Shown: one piece after another, positions 48,195 through 57,054 of the stretch
Layout of the letters: each line of letters begins with the position of its first letter
Position numbering within the stretch: the first letter of the stretch is position 1
Notes under the pieces: model-generated
Databases searched by the model: none
What the model was told of the DNA's origin: nothing
What the model saw: only the letters and a program-made list of their open reading frames with translations
Position numbers and translations under genes: made by a program
DNA from: Betaproteobacteria bacterium
Lineage (GTDB): Bacteria > Pseudomonadota > Gammaproteobacteria > Burkholderiales > Rhodocyclaceae
Direction: 5' to 3'
Assembly: GCA_016705475.1 (NCBI GenBank)
Contig: JADIYD010000006.1
Coordinates: 62,001-126,000, forward strand
Length of the DNA: 64,000 bases

Positions 48195-48949
48195 CCAAGC
48201 GTTTCCTGCGCACCCTGCTCGATGAAGCCAGCCGCCCCTTTCAGGGTGGCGGCCATTTTGCCTACCATTACTCACGCGGCAAGCTGTCCTCCGACAGCAT
48301 CTTCCGCGAAATACTCAAGCGCGGCCTGTTCCCGGCCGAAGCCCGTTACCTCGACCTCGGCTGCGGCCAGGGCAGCCTGTTTTCCTGGCTGCTCGCCGCG
48401 CGCAAGCTTTACGAGGCCGGCAACTGGCCCAAGGATTGGCCGGCTGCCCCGAAAGCCCTCAGCCTGCGCGGCATCGAACTTATGCAGAAGGACGTCGACC
48501 GCGCCGCCAAGGCCTTCGGCACCAACCACCCGGTCCTGCGCATCGAGCAGGGCGACATGACCAAGGCCGATTTTGGCCAGGCTGACGTCATCACCATCCT
48601 CGATGCCCTGCATTATTTCGACCACGCCCACCAGAAGGACGTCATCAAGCGCATCCGCGCCGCCTTGCCGCCCGGCGGCCTGTTCCTGACCCGCGTCGGC
48701 GATGCCTCGGCCGGCCTGCCTTACCACCTGTGCAACTGGGTCGACCACGCCGTGACCTTCGTCCGTGGCCACCGCCTGCCACGCCTCTATTGCCGGCCGC
48801 TCGCCGAGTGGATCGCGCTGCTCGAGAGCTTCGGCTTCACGGTCGAGACCGATCCGATGAACGACATCAAACCCTTCGCCAACGTGATGCTGGTCTGCCG
48901 GGTTCCGGCCAATTCGCCAGCCGATTCGCCTGCCAACCCGCCGGCCTGA
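48191..48949 (+). CDS. Class I SAM-dependent methyltransferase
   Basis: A 252-residue methyltransferase with the SAM loop YLDLGCGQGSLFSWLL (from about residue 55), GIELMQKDVDRA, and TILDALHYFDH as the post-III strand. The C-terminus has a short repeat (ANSPADSPANPPA). The substrate is not predictable. In this position it could methylate a pigment ring hydroxyl, but the second methyltransferase at 58.6 kb is an equal candidate. Confidence 0.85.
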   Translation: MTKRFLRTLLDEASRPFQGGGHFAYHYSRGKLSSDSIFREILKRGLFPAEARYLDLGCGQGSLFSWLLAARKLYEAGNWPKDWPAAPKALSLRGIELMQKDVDRAAKAFGTNHPVLRIEQGDMTKADFGQADVITILDALHYFDHAHQKDVIKRIRAALPPGGLFLTRVGDASAGLPYHLCNWVDHAVTFVRGHRLPRLYCRPLAEWIALLESFGFTVETDPMNDIKPFANVMLVCRVPANSPADSPANPPA

Positions 48950-48953
48950 GTCG

Positions 48954-49870
48954 ATGCGCACACCGACTCGCCTCACCATCCTCACCGCTGCGCTGCTTGC
49001 CACACTGGCCGGCTGTTCGCTGTTCGAGGAAAGCGAGGAGGAGGGCGGCGCGCTCCCGACAGACATGTCGCGCCGGGCCGACGGCAAGACGGCCACCGCC
49101 TGGCCGACTTCGCTACCCGAGGCCGACGTCAAGAAGCGCATCGTCCAGCTTATCCCCGCCTACGCCAAGGACAGGCAGGGTTGGGCGACCGATCTGCACA
49201 CGGCCTTCAAGACGCTGGAAGTGCCGCACGCCACGCCGACCTACTGCGCCGCCATCGCCATCATCGAGCAGGAATCCAGTTTCAATGCGGACCCGACCGT
49301 GGCCGGCCTGCCCACCATCGTCCGCCGCGAGCTCGAAAGCCGGGCCGGGCGCTATGGTGTGCCATCGCTGCTCGTCACCGCCGCGCTGAGCAAGAATTCC
49401 CCGGACGGCAAGAGCTACAACGACCGCATCGACGCACTGAAAACAGAAAAGCAGCTCAACGCCCTGTTCGAAGACATGACCGGCGAACTACCTTTCGGCC
49501 GCCAGCTCTTCGCCGACCACAATCCTGTGCGCACCGGCGGCCCGATGCAGGTCAGCATCGATTTTGCGACAACACGTCAGGAGGTCCAGCATCGATTTCG
49601 CCGACCCCAGCACGTCAAGGAACGCAGCTACCCGCATGCCCGCTAGCCAAGGACGGCGACCTGATGCGCTACGAAAACGGCCAACCCGCCTCGGTGCCGA
49701 GCAGCGTCGAAGAGGCCGCCATCGGTATTTCGCGCGAGCGCCGCAACCCCGCGACCTTTGCGGAAAATCCACCTGGCCACTTGCGTGCCCTCGCAGATCG
49801 ACCTGAAAAGCCCGAAAATCGCCTAAACTCGACCGAATGGTTCGCCGAAGGGCGTTACAGCGCCGGGGCC
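48954..49870 (+). pseudogene. Decayed DUF1615 family lipoprotein gene
   Basis: The first ~200 residues are a good DUF1615 sequence: a lipoprotein signal (LATLAGCS), then ATPTYCAAIAIIEQESSFNADP, RRELESRAGRYGVP and FGRQLFADHNPVRTGGPMQ. After that the family pattern breaks. A run of about 20 residues is missing its usual continuation, DGDLMRYENG resumes in another frame (near 49652), PSQIDLKSPKIA returns in the first frame (49788-49825), and NSTEWFAEGRY is again shifted. At least three frame changes and an internal deletion of roughly 100 residues are needed to explain it. The remaining frame of 230 residues is probably not functional. Confidence 0.75.
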
Positions 49871-49935
49871 GCGGCAGCAGCCAGCAACAGTTTGCCGGTG
49901 ATGGCCGGAGATTCAGCGCGGACGCTCGGCGAAGG

Positions 49936-50434
49936 TCAAATGCCGGCGGATGAGCAGCTTTTTCTGCCTTGTCGGCGAGCTGGCTGCGCTACCATGACAA
50001 AAAGCCGTCCCGGTGCCGAGTAGGGTCCAAGACGCAGGCCATCGGCTCGCGGCAGCTGATGGGCCGCCCGCACATCCGATAGCAGGGCATGCACCCAGTA
50101 GCTCTTGGTGCCGCGATCCACGTTGAGGGTCCACTTCACCGCCAACCCGGCCTTTTTCAGATCAGCCGCCAGCGTTTCCAGCGCAGCACCATCTTCGCTG
50201 ACGAAACTTAGCGCAAAAGTACCGGTCACCATCTGGTTCGGCGACGATTCAATCCAGCGTCCAGACGCCAGCCGGGCCGTAGTTGCCGAAGGTCTCTTCA
50301 GCAAGGCACTGCCGCATCGCCAGAATCGGCGCCAAGATGAGCAAGGCAATATCCCCCTGGGGGGGGGGGCCCGGAATATTTGGGCTGGCTGAATCGCCCT
50401 TTACGAAAACCTGACGGCCGGGCACCGGTGGCAC
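49936..50434 (-). pseudogene. Broken minus-strand reading frame, unidentified
   Basis: On the minus strand, one frame carries GDIALLILAPILAMRQCLAEE, then stops near 50249. A second frame carries FALSFVSEDGAALETLAADL, KKAGLAVKWTLNVDRG and SYWVHALLSD, a plausible alpha/beta domain of unknown family. The two would join into one protein after a frameshift near 50280. An 11-base G/C tract sits in the upstream part. I do not recognise the family. Nothing else is seen in the stretch between the DUF1615 remnant and the Dcu transporter apart from one repeat copy. Confidence 0.35.
50359..50369. repeat. G11 homopolymer flanked by short inverted repeats
   Basis: Eleven consecutive G on the plus strand, with AATATCCCC on one side and GGAATATT on the other, forming an imperfect inverted repeat. 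It is the longest homopolymer seen in the window and lies in the damaged region. Confidence 0.7.
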
Positions 50435-50525
50435 CAGCGGAGGCGGGTCACCGGCAGGATTTAAATTCCAGAATCATACCAAGCGATGTGACCGCAGGCG
50501 AGCCGGACCTGCCGGACCAAAAAGG

Positions 50526-50561
50526 TACGGTCAACCGGGAAAATCAACCAAATTTGAAATC
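50526..50561 (+). repeat. Dispersed ~35-bp element, at a gene end
   Basis: TACGGTCAACCGGGAAAATC, then AACCAAATTTGAAATC. Its last bases supply part of the stop codon of the convergent Dcu transporter gene. Confidence 0.75.
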
Positions 50562-51885
50562 AGAAATAGGCCTGCGCCAGCCCGTAGGCGACGATGGTGG
50601 AAGTGATCACCCCGATCCAGCCGGGAATCATGAAGCTGTGGTTGAGCAGGTATTTACCGATGCGCGTCGTGCCGCTGCGGTCCATGTTGATTGCCGCCAG
50701 ATCGCTCGGGTAGAAGGCGAAGAAGAAGTAGGCGTAGCAGGAGGGCATGAGGCCGAGCAGGAGTTGCGGGCTGAGGCCCAGTGCCAGGCCGAAGGGCAGC
50801 ATGATGGTCAGCGTCGCCGCCTGACTCTTCACAAACGCCGAGACCGCAAACATGGCCAGCGCGAAGGTCCAGGGCGCGTATTCGACCATCGCCTTGATGT
50901 TTTCAACGAGGAACGCCTCGTTGGCCTTGACGAAGGTGTCGCTCATCCAGGCGATCCCGAAGATCGAGACGACAGCGATCATGCCGGCGGTGAAGACTTC
51001 CGACTTGGCGATGGCGGCCGCCTTGACGTCGGCCGCAAACAAAATGAAGGCGCCGAAGGCGAGCATGACGAGCTGGACGACGGTCGTCATCGGGATCGGC
51101 TTACCCTTGGCCAGCGGCAGCAGGCTCGGGTAGAGGGCGAGAGCGACGATGGTCAGGATGCCGGTGAAGAAGAGCACGACAGACAGGCGGGCCGACTTGG
51201 GCAGGGTCTTGTCGAGCGTTGTTACCGACATTTCGACCGTGCTGCGAAAGCCCGGGTCCTTCATGCGCTCCTGAAATTCCGGATCCTTGTCGAGATCGAG
51301 GCCGCGATTCATGCTCCAGAATGCCGCCGCCAGCACGCCAATGAGGCCGGCGGGCAGGGTGACCATGAGAATCTGGGCCAGCGTTACGGGCGCATCGGTC
51401 TTCGCCGTCATCGCCAGAAAGGTCGTCACAGCCGCCGCCACTGGACTGGCCGTGATGCCCATCTGCGAAGCCACGCTGGAAATCGCCATCGGCCGTTCCG
51501 GGCGAATCTTGGTCTTCAGCGCCACATCGGCGATCACCGGCAGCAGCGAATAAACGGCGTGGCCGGTGCCGACGCAGACGGTCAGCAAAAAGGTTGAAAG
51601 CGGCGCCAGGATCGTGATCTGCTGCGGATGCTTGCGCATCACACGCTCGGCCTGCTGCACCAGCCAGTCGAGACCGCCAGCCACCTGCAAGGTCGCCGAG
51701 GCCGTGACCACGGCAAGAATGATGAGCATGACGGTAATCGGCGGTTCCTGCGGTGCAACACGGAAGCCGAAACTCAGCACCGCGACACCCAAGCCACCGA
51801 TCAGCCCGAGGGCCACGCCGCCACGACGGATACCGATCAGGATAGCCGTCAGAACGAGCGCAAACTGAATCCAGAAATCAAACAT
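50560..51885 (-). CDS. Anaerobic C4-dicarboxylate transporter (DcuA/DcuB family)
   Basis: A 441-residue inner-membrane protein with about 11 hydrophobic segments. It matches the Dcu family in length and motifs: GIRRGGVALGLIGGLGV near the N-terminus, VCVGTGHAVYSLLPVIADVA, RPERPMAISSVASQMGITASPV and FYPSDLAAINMDRSGTTRIGKYLLNHSF. Dcu carriers exchange fumarate, succinate and aspartate under anaerobic conditions. It is a single gene on the minus strand inside the pigment region. I cannot tell DcuA from DcuB by sequence alone. Confidence 0.9.
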   Translation of the reverse strand: MFDFWIQFALVLTAILIGIRRGGVALGLIGGLGVAVLSFGFRVAPQEPPITVMLIILAVVTASATLQVAGGLDWLVQQAERVMRKHPQQITILAPLSTFLLTVCVGTGHAVYSLLPVIADVALKTKIRPERPMAISSVASQMGITASPVAAAVTTFLAMTAKTDAPVTLAQILMVTLPAGLIGVLAAAFWSMNRGLDLDKDPEFQERMKDPGFRSTVEMSVTTLDKTLPKSARLSVVLFFTGILTIVALALYPSLLPLAKGKPIPMTTVVQLVMLAFGAFILFAADVKAAAIAKSEVFTAGMIAVVSIFGIAWMSDTFVKANEAFLVENIKAMVEYAPWTFALAMFAVSAFVKSQAATLTIMLPFGLALGLSPQLLLGLMPSCYAYFFFAFYPSDLAAINMDRSGTTRIGKYLLNHSFMIPGWIGVITSTIVAYGLAQAYF

Positions 51886-52029
51886 GATGTTCCCCTTGTT
51901 AAGCAGTTTCTTATATGCTGCAGCGCAGCAATTTCAGGTCACTATGCCACAGGGGACGGACGGGGAACAGGCGGCCCGGAAGATAAATCTGCGAAGGAGT
52001 TGACCTGGATCAGCCAAACCGGGCAATGC

Positions 52030-52066
52030 CACGGTCAACCGGAAAAACCAGCCAAAAATGCAATCC
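52030..52066 (+). repeat. Dispersed ~35-bp element, intergenic copy
   Basis: CACGGTCAACCGGAAAAACC, then AGCCAAAAATGCAATC. It ends four bases before the stop codon of the convergent secreted hydrolase gene. Confidence 0.75.
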
Positions 52067-52070
52067 TGAA

Positions 52071-52862
52071 TCAGCGATCCAGCATCCAGCCGGCGATCTG
52101 CCCGACCACCTCGCGCTCGATGCCGTTGAAGCCGTGATACGCCATCGCCTCGCAAGGATCGCCCCGGCAGACGCCATCACGGAAAGACAACAACTGCTTG
52201 CGTGGCAGGCCATCCAGCTTCTGCATCAGCTTGGGCATTTCGCTGAAGGCGCAGTGGCTGCACGCATCCAGCTCGTGATGCGCCACCAGTACCGGGATGC
52301 TCAGCCTCTCCAGCGTCATCGCGGTCACTGGCGGCGCCTTCGGATCGGTCAGGATGGTGGCCGTCACCACCAGGCCATCCGGCCCGTCAGCACGGCTCAG
52401 GCGGGTTGCCACCGCCGCGATCGACTGCGTGCCCCGACTCGTCCCGACCAGCCACACCGGCAAACCCGAATGCTGGCGGACCCAGGCAATCACCGCCTGC
52501 ATATCCGCCGCGTGTTCGGCTCCCTGCCGGAATCCCGCCAGGAAAGGTGGCGATTGGCGATCCGAGGGTGCATCGATGACCACTGTCAGCAAGCCCTGAT
52601 CGACAAACAGCTGTCGGCTGCGCATCAGGAAATTCCCCTTGCCCCAGCCGAAAGAGCCATCGGCCGCAATCTGCAATCCGCCATGTCCGCCGGCGAAGAG
52701 AATGACCGCCGCCTTGGGCGAGGGCGGGGCGAGAACCAGCAGGCGCTGCGTGACGCCCGGGCGGGTGGGGATGTCGACAACCCGTGGCTCGACATCCGCC
52801 CGGACCGGCAGGAGGCAAAGCCAAAAAATGGCGCCCAGCGCGAACTTGATTGTGTTTGCCAT
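52071..52862 (-). CDS. Secreted alpha/beta hydrolase
   Basis: A 263-residue protein with a signal peptide (MANTIKFALGAIFWLCLLPVRA). FAGGHGGL supplies the oxyanion region, VGTSRGTQS the nucleophile serine, and AHHELDACSHC a possible acid with two cysteines that may form a disulfide. RDGVCRGDPCEAMAYHGFNG near the end gives a further cysteine pair and the likely catalytic histidine. The substrate is unknown. It is a lone minus-strand gene between pigment blocks. Confidence 0.8.
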   Translation of the reverse strand: MANTIKFALGAIFWLCLLPVRADVEPRVVDIPTRPGVTQRLLVLAPPSPKAAVILFAGGHGGLQIAADGSFGWGKGNFLMRSRQLFVDQGLLTVVIDAPSDRQSPPFLAGFRQGAEHAADMQAVIAWVRQHSGLPVWLVGTSRGTQSIAAVATRLSRADGPDGLVVTATILTDPKAPPVTAMTLERLSIPVLVAHHELDACSHCAFSEMPKLMQKLDGLPRKQLLSFRDGVCRGDPCEAMAYHGFNGIEREVVGQIAGWMLDR

Positions 52863-53016
52863 TTCCTCCCCCCCAATCTCGAAAGCAATTTCGCTTTTGA
52901 ATACCAGTAACCTGACCAGTTTAGTCGCTGCCCAGCTTAGCTGCCGAGAACGATTCGGCGCCGTTCACCGCCACCCCCTCTGCTAAAATCAGCCTCACCC
53001 CATATTGAGCGCCACC

Positions 53017-54207
53017 GTGACCCCGCTGCTGCTTTCCGCCTACACCGCCACTACCTGCCTCGGCCGCGGGCTTGATGCCATGCGCGAGGCTTTGCGCAAC
53101 GGGCGGAGCGGGCTGGTGCCGTGCGCTTTCGAAACGGTACAACTGGATACCTGGATGGGAGAGGTTGCTGCGGTCGACGCTGAAAAACTGCCGGAATCGC
53201 TAGCCACCTACGACTGCCGCAACAACCGCCTGACCCAAATGGGCCTCGAAACGGACGGTTTTGCCGAGCGCGTCCGGGAGGCTATCGCCCGTTACGGCAA
53301 AACGCGGGTCGGGGTCTTTCTCGGCACCAGCACTGCGGGCATTTTGCAGACCGAACTGGCCTACCGCCGGCGCGACCCGGAAACCAGCGCGCTACCTGAC
53401 GACTTCCACTACCGGACGACGCACAACTCCTTCTCGCTGGCCGAATTCACGCGCGATTATTTCGGGCTGGAAGGCATGGCCATGGCCATTTCGACGGCCT
53501 GTTCGTCGAGCGCCAAGGTCTTCGCCGCAGCCGCCCGCCAGCTTGAACTCGGCACCATCGACGCGGCCATTGTCGGCGGCGTCGATACGCTGTGCCTGAC
53601 GACGCTCTACGGCTTCGCCTCGCTGCAACTGACCTCGACCCAACCGTGCCGCCCCTACGATGCGGCGCGCAACGGCATTTCGATTGGCGAGGGCGCCGCT
53701 TTCGCGCTGCTCGAACGCTGCGCGCAGCCGGCCGCCGGCTCGATACTCCTGCTCGGCACCGGCGAATCGAGCGACGCGTACCACATGTCCTCGCCACACC
53801 CGGAAGGCCTCGGCGCCAAAATGGCCATGGAAGCCGCGCTGCGCTCCGCCGGGCTGACCGCCGGCGACATCGATTACATCAACCTGCACGGCACCTCGAC
53901 ACCCGCCAACGATGCCGCCGAGGGCAAGGCCGTTGTCGCTCTTTTCGGTAACAGCGTTCCCTGCAGCTCAACCAAGGGTGCCACCGGCCACACGCTGGGC
54001 GCCGCGGGTGCGGTCGAAGCGATCATCTGCGCGCTGACGCTGACCGACGGCTTCATGCCCGGCAGCCCGGGCACCGAGAACGTCGATCCGGCCATTCCGG
54101 TCGATTACCTGCTGAAAACCCGCGACGGCAAAGTCAGCCACGCCCTGACCAACTCCTTTGGCTTTGGTGGCAGCAATTGCAGCCTGATTCTCGGAGTTGC
54201 GAAATGA
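53017..54207 (+). CDS. Beta-ketoacyl-ACP synthase, aryl-polyene locus (second)
   Basis: A ~396-residue ketosynthase with an intact triad: Cys162 (STACSSSA), His291 (NLHGTST) and His325 (GATGHTLGAAG). ATYDCRNNRL near residue 65 is a motif of the ketosynthases specific to aryl-polyene loci. I chose GTG at 53017; a TTG at 53005 is an alternative and neither has a clear ribosome site. It overlaps the chain-length-factor gene by four bases, and the two proteins probably form a heterodimer. Confidence 0.9.
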   Translation: MTPLLLSAYTATTCLGRGLDAMREALRNGRSGLVPCAFETVQLDTWMGEVAAVDAEKLPESLATYDCRNNRLTQMGLETDGFAERVREAIARYGKTRVGVFLGTSTAGILQTELAYRRRDPETSALPDDFHYRTTHNSFSLAEFTRDYFGLEGMAMAISTACSSSAKVFAAAARQLELGTIDAAIVGGVDTLCLTTLYGFASLQLTSTQPCRPYDAARNGISIGEGAAFALLERCAQPAAGSILLLGTGESSDAYHMSSPHPEGLGAKMAMEAALRSAGLTAGDIDYINLHGTSTPANDAAEGKAVVALFGNSVPCSSTKGATGHTLGAAGAVEAIICALTLTDGFMPGSPGTENVDPAIPVDYLLKTRDGKVSHALTNSFGFGGSNCSLILGVAK

Positions 54208-55004
54208 GCAAGCCGCTGACTGCCTGGATCGAAGGCATTGGTTTCCTGGCCCCCGGCATGCCAGACTGGCCGACCGCCCGTGCCATTTTGCGCGGCGAAA
54301 CGCCGTTGACCGCAGCACCCTCCGTTTTGCCGGCGCCGAGCATCCTGCCACCGGCCGAACGTCGTCGGGCCAGTCGCGTCGTCAAGCTGACGCTGGCCAT
54401 CGGCCTCGAAGCTGCCGCCCATGCCGGCGCCGATGTCGCGACGCTGGCCACCGTCTTTTCCGCCTCGGGCGCCGACGGCCACAACTGCCACGCCCTTTGC
54501 GAGCAACTGGCCACCGACGACCGCCAGATTTCGCCGACCCGTTTCCACAATTCGGTGCACAACGCCGCGGCCGGTTACTGGGGCATCGCCACCGGCGCCA
54601 TGGCGCCGTGCCAGGTCATCTGTGCCTACGACGCGAGCTTCGGCGCCGGCCTGATCGACGCCCTGGGACAAGTCGTTCTCGACCGCCAGCCGACCCTTCT
54701 GATCGCCTACGACAGCGAATATCCCGAGCCGCTGTTTGCCAAACGACCGGTGCCGGACGTAGCTGGGGTCGCTCTGTTGCTAACACCCGAACGCAGTGAG
54801 CGCTCGCTTGCATCGATTTCGGTCACGCCCGCCATCACTGCCGCCGAGCCGCTGGCCGACGCCGTCCTGGAATCCCTGCGCCTCTCCATTCCGGCCCTGC
54901 GCGCACTGCCGCTGCTGCAAAAACTGGCGCGCGGCGAAGCCGGCAAGGTCTGCCTGGACTACCTGCCGCCCATGCAACTGCAGGTCGACATCGGGCTGTG
55001 CTAG
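54204..55004 (+). CDS. Ketosynthase chain-length factor-like protein, aryl-polyene locus
   Basis: A 266-residue shortened ketosynthase homologue. The region that should hold the nucleophile reads ICAYDASFGAGL, with no cysteine at the catalytic place, so it is a chain-length-factor type partner rather than a condensing enzyme. PTRFHNSVHNAAAGYWGIATG is the recognisable core. Coupling to the upstream ketosynthase implies a KS-CLF heterodimer, as shown for aryl-polyene assembly in other bacteria. Confidence 0.85.
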   Translation: MSKPLTAWIEGIGFLAPGMPDWPTARAILRGETPLTAAPSVLPAPSILPPAERRRASRVVKLTLAIGLEAAAHAGADVATLATVFSASGADGHNCHALCEQLATDDRQISPTRFHNSVHNAAAGYWGIATGAMAPCQVICAYDASFGAGLIDALGQVVLDRQPTLLIAYDSEYPEPLFAKRPVPDVAGVALLLTPERSERSLASISVTPAITAAEPLADAVLESLRLSIPALRALPLLQKLARGEAGKVCLDYLPPMQLQVDIGLC

Positions 55005-55444
55005 ACAAAAACTGGATCGCCGCCCACATCCCGCATCAGGGCAACATGTGCCTGCTCGATGCGGTAACCGAATGGTCAGACGCGGCTATCACCTGCCGCG
55101 CCAGTACCCACACCGACCCGGCCAATCCCCTGCGCGCTGAAGGCCGCCTAGGGGCCGCCAACGGTATCGAATACGCTGCGCAGGCCATGGCCATCCACGG
55201 CGCACTGATTGCCGGCGAGGCTGACGAAGGCGCGGCGCCGCGCCAAGGCTACCTGACCAGCGTGCGCAGCGTGAGCCTGCATGTCGCGCGTCTCGACGAT
55301 CTGCCGGGCGATCTCGATGTGCACGCCGAACGCCTCTCGGGCGACAGCAACAACATCCTCTACCAGTTCTCGCTCAGCCACGCCGGCCGATGCCTGCTTG
55401 AAGGCCGCGCCGCCGTGGTACTCGACGCTTCAGCGCTGGGCTGA
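54998..55444 (+). CDS. ApeP-like hotdog dehydratase, aryl-polyene locus
   Basis: A 148-residue hotdog protein with HIPHQGNMCLLDAV, the opening motif of ApeP-type 3-hydroxyacyl-ACP dehydratases, then ANGIEYAAQAMAIHGAL as the central helix. GTG at 54998 overlaps the preceding stop. Together with the FabZ-like protein at 42.6 kb it makes two dehydratases, the normal number for these loci. Confidence 0.87.
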   Translation: MLDKNWIAAHIPHQGNMCLLDAVTEWSDAAITCRASTHTDPANPLRAEGRLGAANGIEYAAQAMAIHGALIAGEADEGAAPRQGYLTSVRSVSLHVARLDDLPGDLDVHAERLSGDSNNILYQFSLSHAGRCLLEGRAAVVLDASALG

Positions 55445-55450
55445 AACTTC

Positions 55451-55487
55451 TACGGTCAACCGAAAAAAATGGCCAAAAAGGAAATGC
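55451..55487 (+). repeat. Dispersed ~35-bp element containing a ribosome site
   Basis: TACGGTCAACCGAAAAAAAT, then GGCCAAAAAGGAAATG, ending just before the ketoreductase ATG at 55489. The AAGGA of its tail is positioned to act as that gene's Shine-Dalgarno sequence. Confidence 0.75.
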
Positions 55488-55488
55488 C

Positions 55489-56208
55489 ATGAAAACTGCT
55501 CTCGTCACCGGTGGCAGCGGCGGCATCGGTGCCGCGATCTGCAAGCGCCTTGCCGCTGATGGCCATCACGTCATCGTCCATGCCAATCGGAGCAAAGAGA
55601 AGGCCGAAGCCGTGGTCGCCGAGATTGTCGCCGCTGGCGGCAGCGCCGAAGCTGTCGCCTTCGATGTCACGGAACGGGCGGCAACGGCTGCCGCGCTGGA
55701 AAAACTGCTCGAACCGGGGCCGATCCAGATCCTGGTCAACAACGCCGGCATCCACGCCGATGCCGTTTTCCCCGGCATGAGCGCCGAACAGTGGCATTCG
55801 GTCGTCGATGTCTCGCTCAACGGCTTCTTCAACGTCACCCAGCCGCTGACCATGCCGATGATCCGCACGCGCTGGGGTCGCATCGTCAATATTTCGTCGA
55901 TCGCCGGCATCACCGGCAACCGCGGCCAGGTCAATTATTCGGCCGCCAAGGGCGCACTGCACGCCGCAAGCAAATCGCTGGCGCTGGAACTGGCCAGCCG
56001 CGGCATCACGGTCAATGCCGTAGCACCGGGCATCATCGCCACCGACATGATCGAAGGCAGCTTCGACCCCGAGGCGATCAAGAACCTGGTGCCCATGAAG
56101 CGCGCAGGCAAGCCGGAAGAGGTGGCCGACCTCGTCGCTTTTCTGGCCTCGGAAAGCGCTGCCTATATTTCCGGGCAGGTCATCTCGATCAACGGCGGGA
56201 TGATCTGA
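55489..56208 (+). CDS. fabG: 3-oxoacyl-ACP reductase (FabG/ApeQ-like), aryl-polyene locus
   Basis: A 239-residue short-chain dehydrogenase. TGGSGGIG (7-14) binds NADPH, NNAG is at 84-87, and the catalytic residues are Asn111, Ser137, Tyr150 and Lys154 (YSAAK). VAPGIIATDM follows. It reduces 3-oxoacyl-ACP intermediates of the polyene. Its ribosome site lies inside a dispersed repeat copy. It ends the second pigment block. Confidence 0.93.
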   Translation: MKTALVTGGSGGIGAAICKRLAADGHHVIVHANRSKEKAEAVVAEIVAAGGSAEAVAFDVTERAATAAALEKLLEPGPIQILVNNAGIHADAVFPGMSAEQWHSVVDVSLNGFFNVTQPLTMPMIRTRWGRIVNISSIAGITGNRGQVNYSAAKGALHAASKSLALELASRGITVNAVAPGIIATDMIEGSFDPEAIKNLVPMKRAGKPEEVADLVAFLASESAAYISGQVISINGGMI

Positions 56209-56301
56209 CGGCAGCCTGCTGGCGTGGCAAATAATTCAACTTGCATGAACCGACGCCTTGCCGGATGATCGGATTCAAAGCCATGCACAGGAGAATCCGC
56301 C

Positions 56302-56739
56302 ATGCCGAATTTCTATCCTCGCCTCACTCCGAAAACGCCGTCTGAAACAAAAGCCAAAGCTCCGGTCGATGTTTTCCAGAACCCTTTATCCGCCTGGCAG
56401 CGCTTTTCAATGCCGCTTTCCGGCGACGTAACGCAGGCGATCAATCCGTGGACATGGACCTTTGGCTCGGCGACCAGCCAGCTCGGGCTGGTCAATATCA
56501 ACCTCGGCCATAGCCGCGATCCGGAAGTCGAACAGGAAGTGCTCGACGAGGTTGGCAGCTACGGCAAGCAACTCGGTTGCATTGGCGATGCGCTGGCAGT
56601 GTTGATCAAGCACGTGAAGCTCGACGAATTGGAACCCGCCGAGCGCGATGCGATTACCAAGCTGCGCTTCCAGCTTGAGGCTGTGGACCGCATCAAGACC
56701 GGCCACCGAACGACGAAAAGGGTGACGAAACACAGCTGA
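56302..56739 (+). CDS. Hypothetical protein, possibly phasin-like
   Basis: A 145-residue soluble protein with a good ribosome site (CAGGAGAAT). The middle reads INPWTWTFGSATSQLGLVNINLGHSRDPEVEQEVL, followed by two amphipathic helices. I do not recognise a characterised family. The helical C-terminus and small size would allow a granule- or surface-associated role, but this is a guess. Confidence 0.55.
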   Translation: MPNFYPRLTPKTPSETKAKAPVDVFQNPLSAWQRFSMPLSGDVTQAINPWTWTFGSATSQLGLVNINLGHSRDPEVEQEVLDEVGSYGKQLGCIGDALAVLIKHVKLDELEPAERDAITKLRFQLEAVDRIKTGHRTTKRVTKHS

Positions 56740-56794
56740 TCACCCATTGGCAGGGCTAGAATGAAGCTGCCAAAAACGCTGAAGGAGGGTGCCC

Positions 56795-57049
56795 ATGAAT
56801 CCGCCAAAAGACAGTTGCCTGAGCCTGCACGACGCCGCGCAAACACTGGCCACCGGCCCGGATGGTCAACACGAACTTGAGGTCGCCCTGGCCCATGCCA
56901 TCGAACACGGCGACCTCCACGCCAACGTGAAGCGATGGGCAACCGAACAATGGGAAGGTCGGCAGTTACCAGGCAATATCAACCGGCTGGAAACCTTCAT
57001 TGAACGTACCGACCTGGACGCCTGGCAACAAAACCGCCAGCCGGCTTGA
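56795..57049 (+). CDS. Hypothetical small protein
   Basis: An 84-residue acidic soluble protein (LEVALAHAIEHGDLHANVKRWATEQWEG) of unknown family. GAAGGAGG at 56781-56788 is placed correctly for the ATG at 56795, which supports real translation. No membrane segment and no known motif. Confidence 0.5.
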   Translation: MNPPKDSCLSLHDAAQTLATGPDGQHELEVALAHAIEHGDLHANVKRWATEQWEGRQLPGNINRLETFIERTDLDAWQQNRQPA

Positions 57050-57054
57050 ATCAA

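Noticed and set aside
49797..49824. Possible further copy of the dispersed repeat (GATCGACCTGAAAAGCCCG)
   Set aside because: This stretch encodes QIDLKSPKIA, a conserved DUF1615 motif, so the likeness to the repeat is explained by the ancestral coding sequence.
50380..51597. 405-codon plus-strand frame
   Set aside because: It is antisense to the Dcu transporter and consists of charged low-complexity sequence.
56333..56345. GCCGTCTGAA, the Neisseria DNA-uptake word
   Set aside because: It was noticed once, inside a coding sequence. Uptake sequences occur at high density in genomes that use them.
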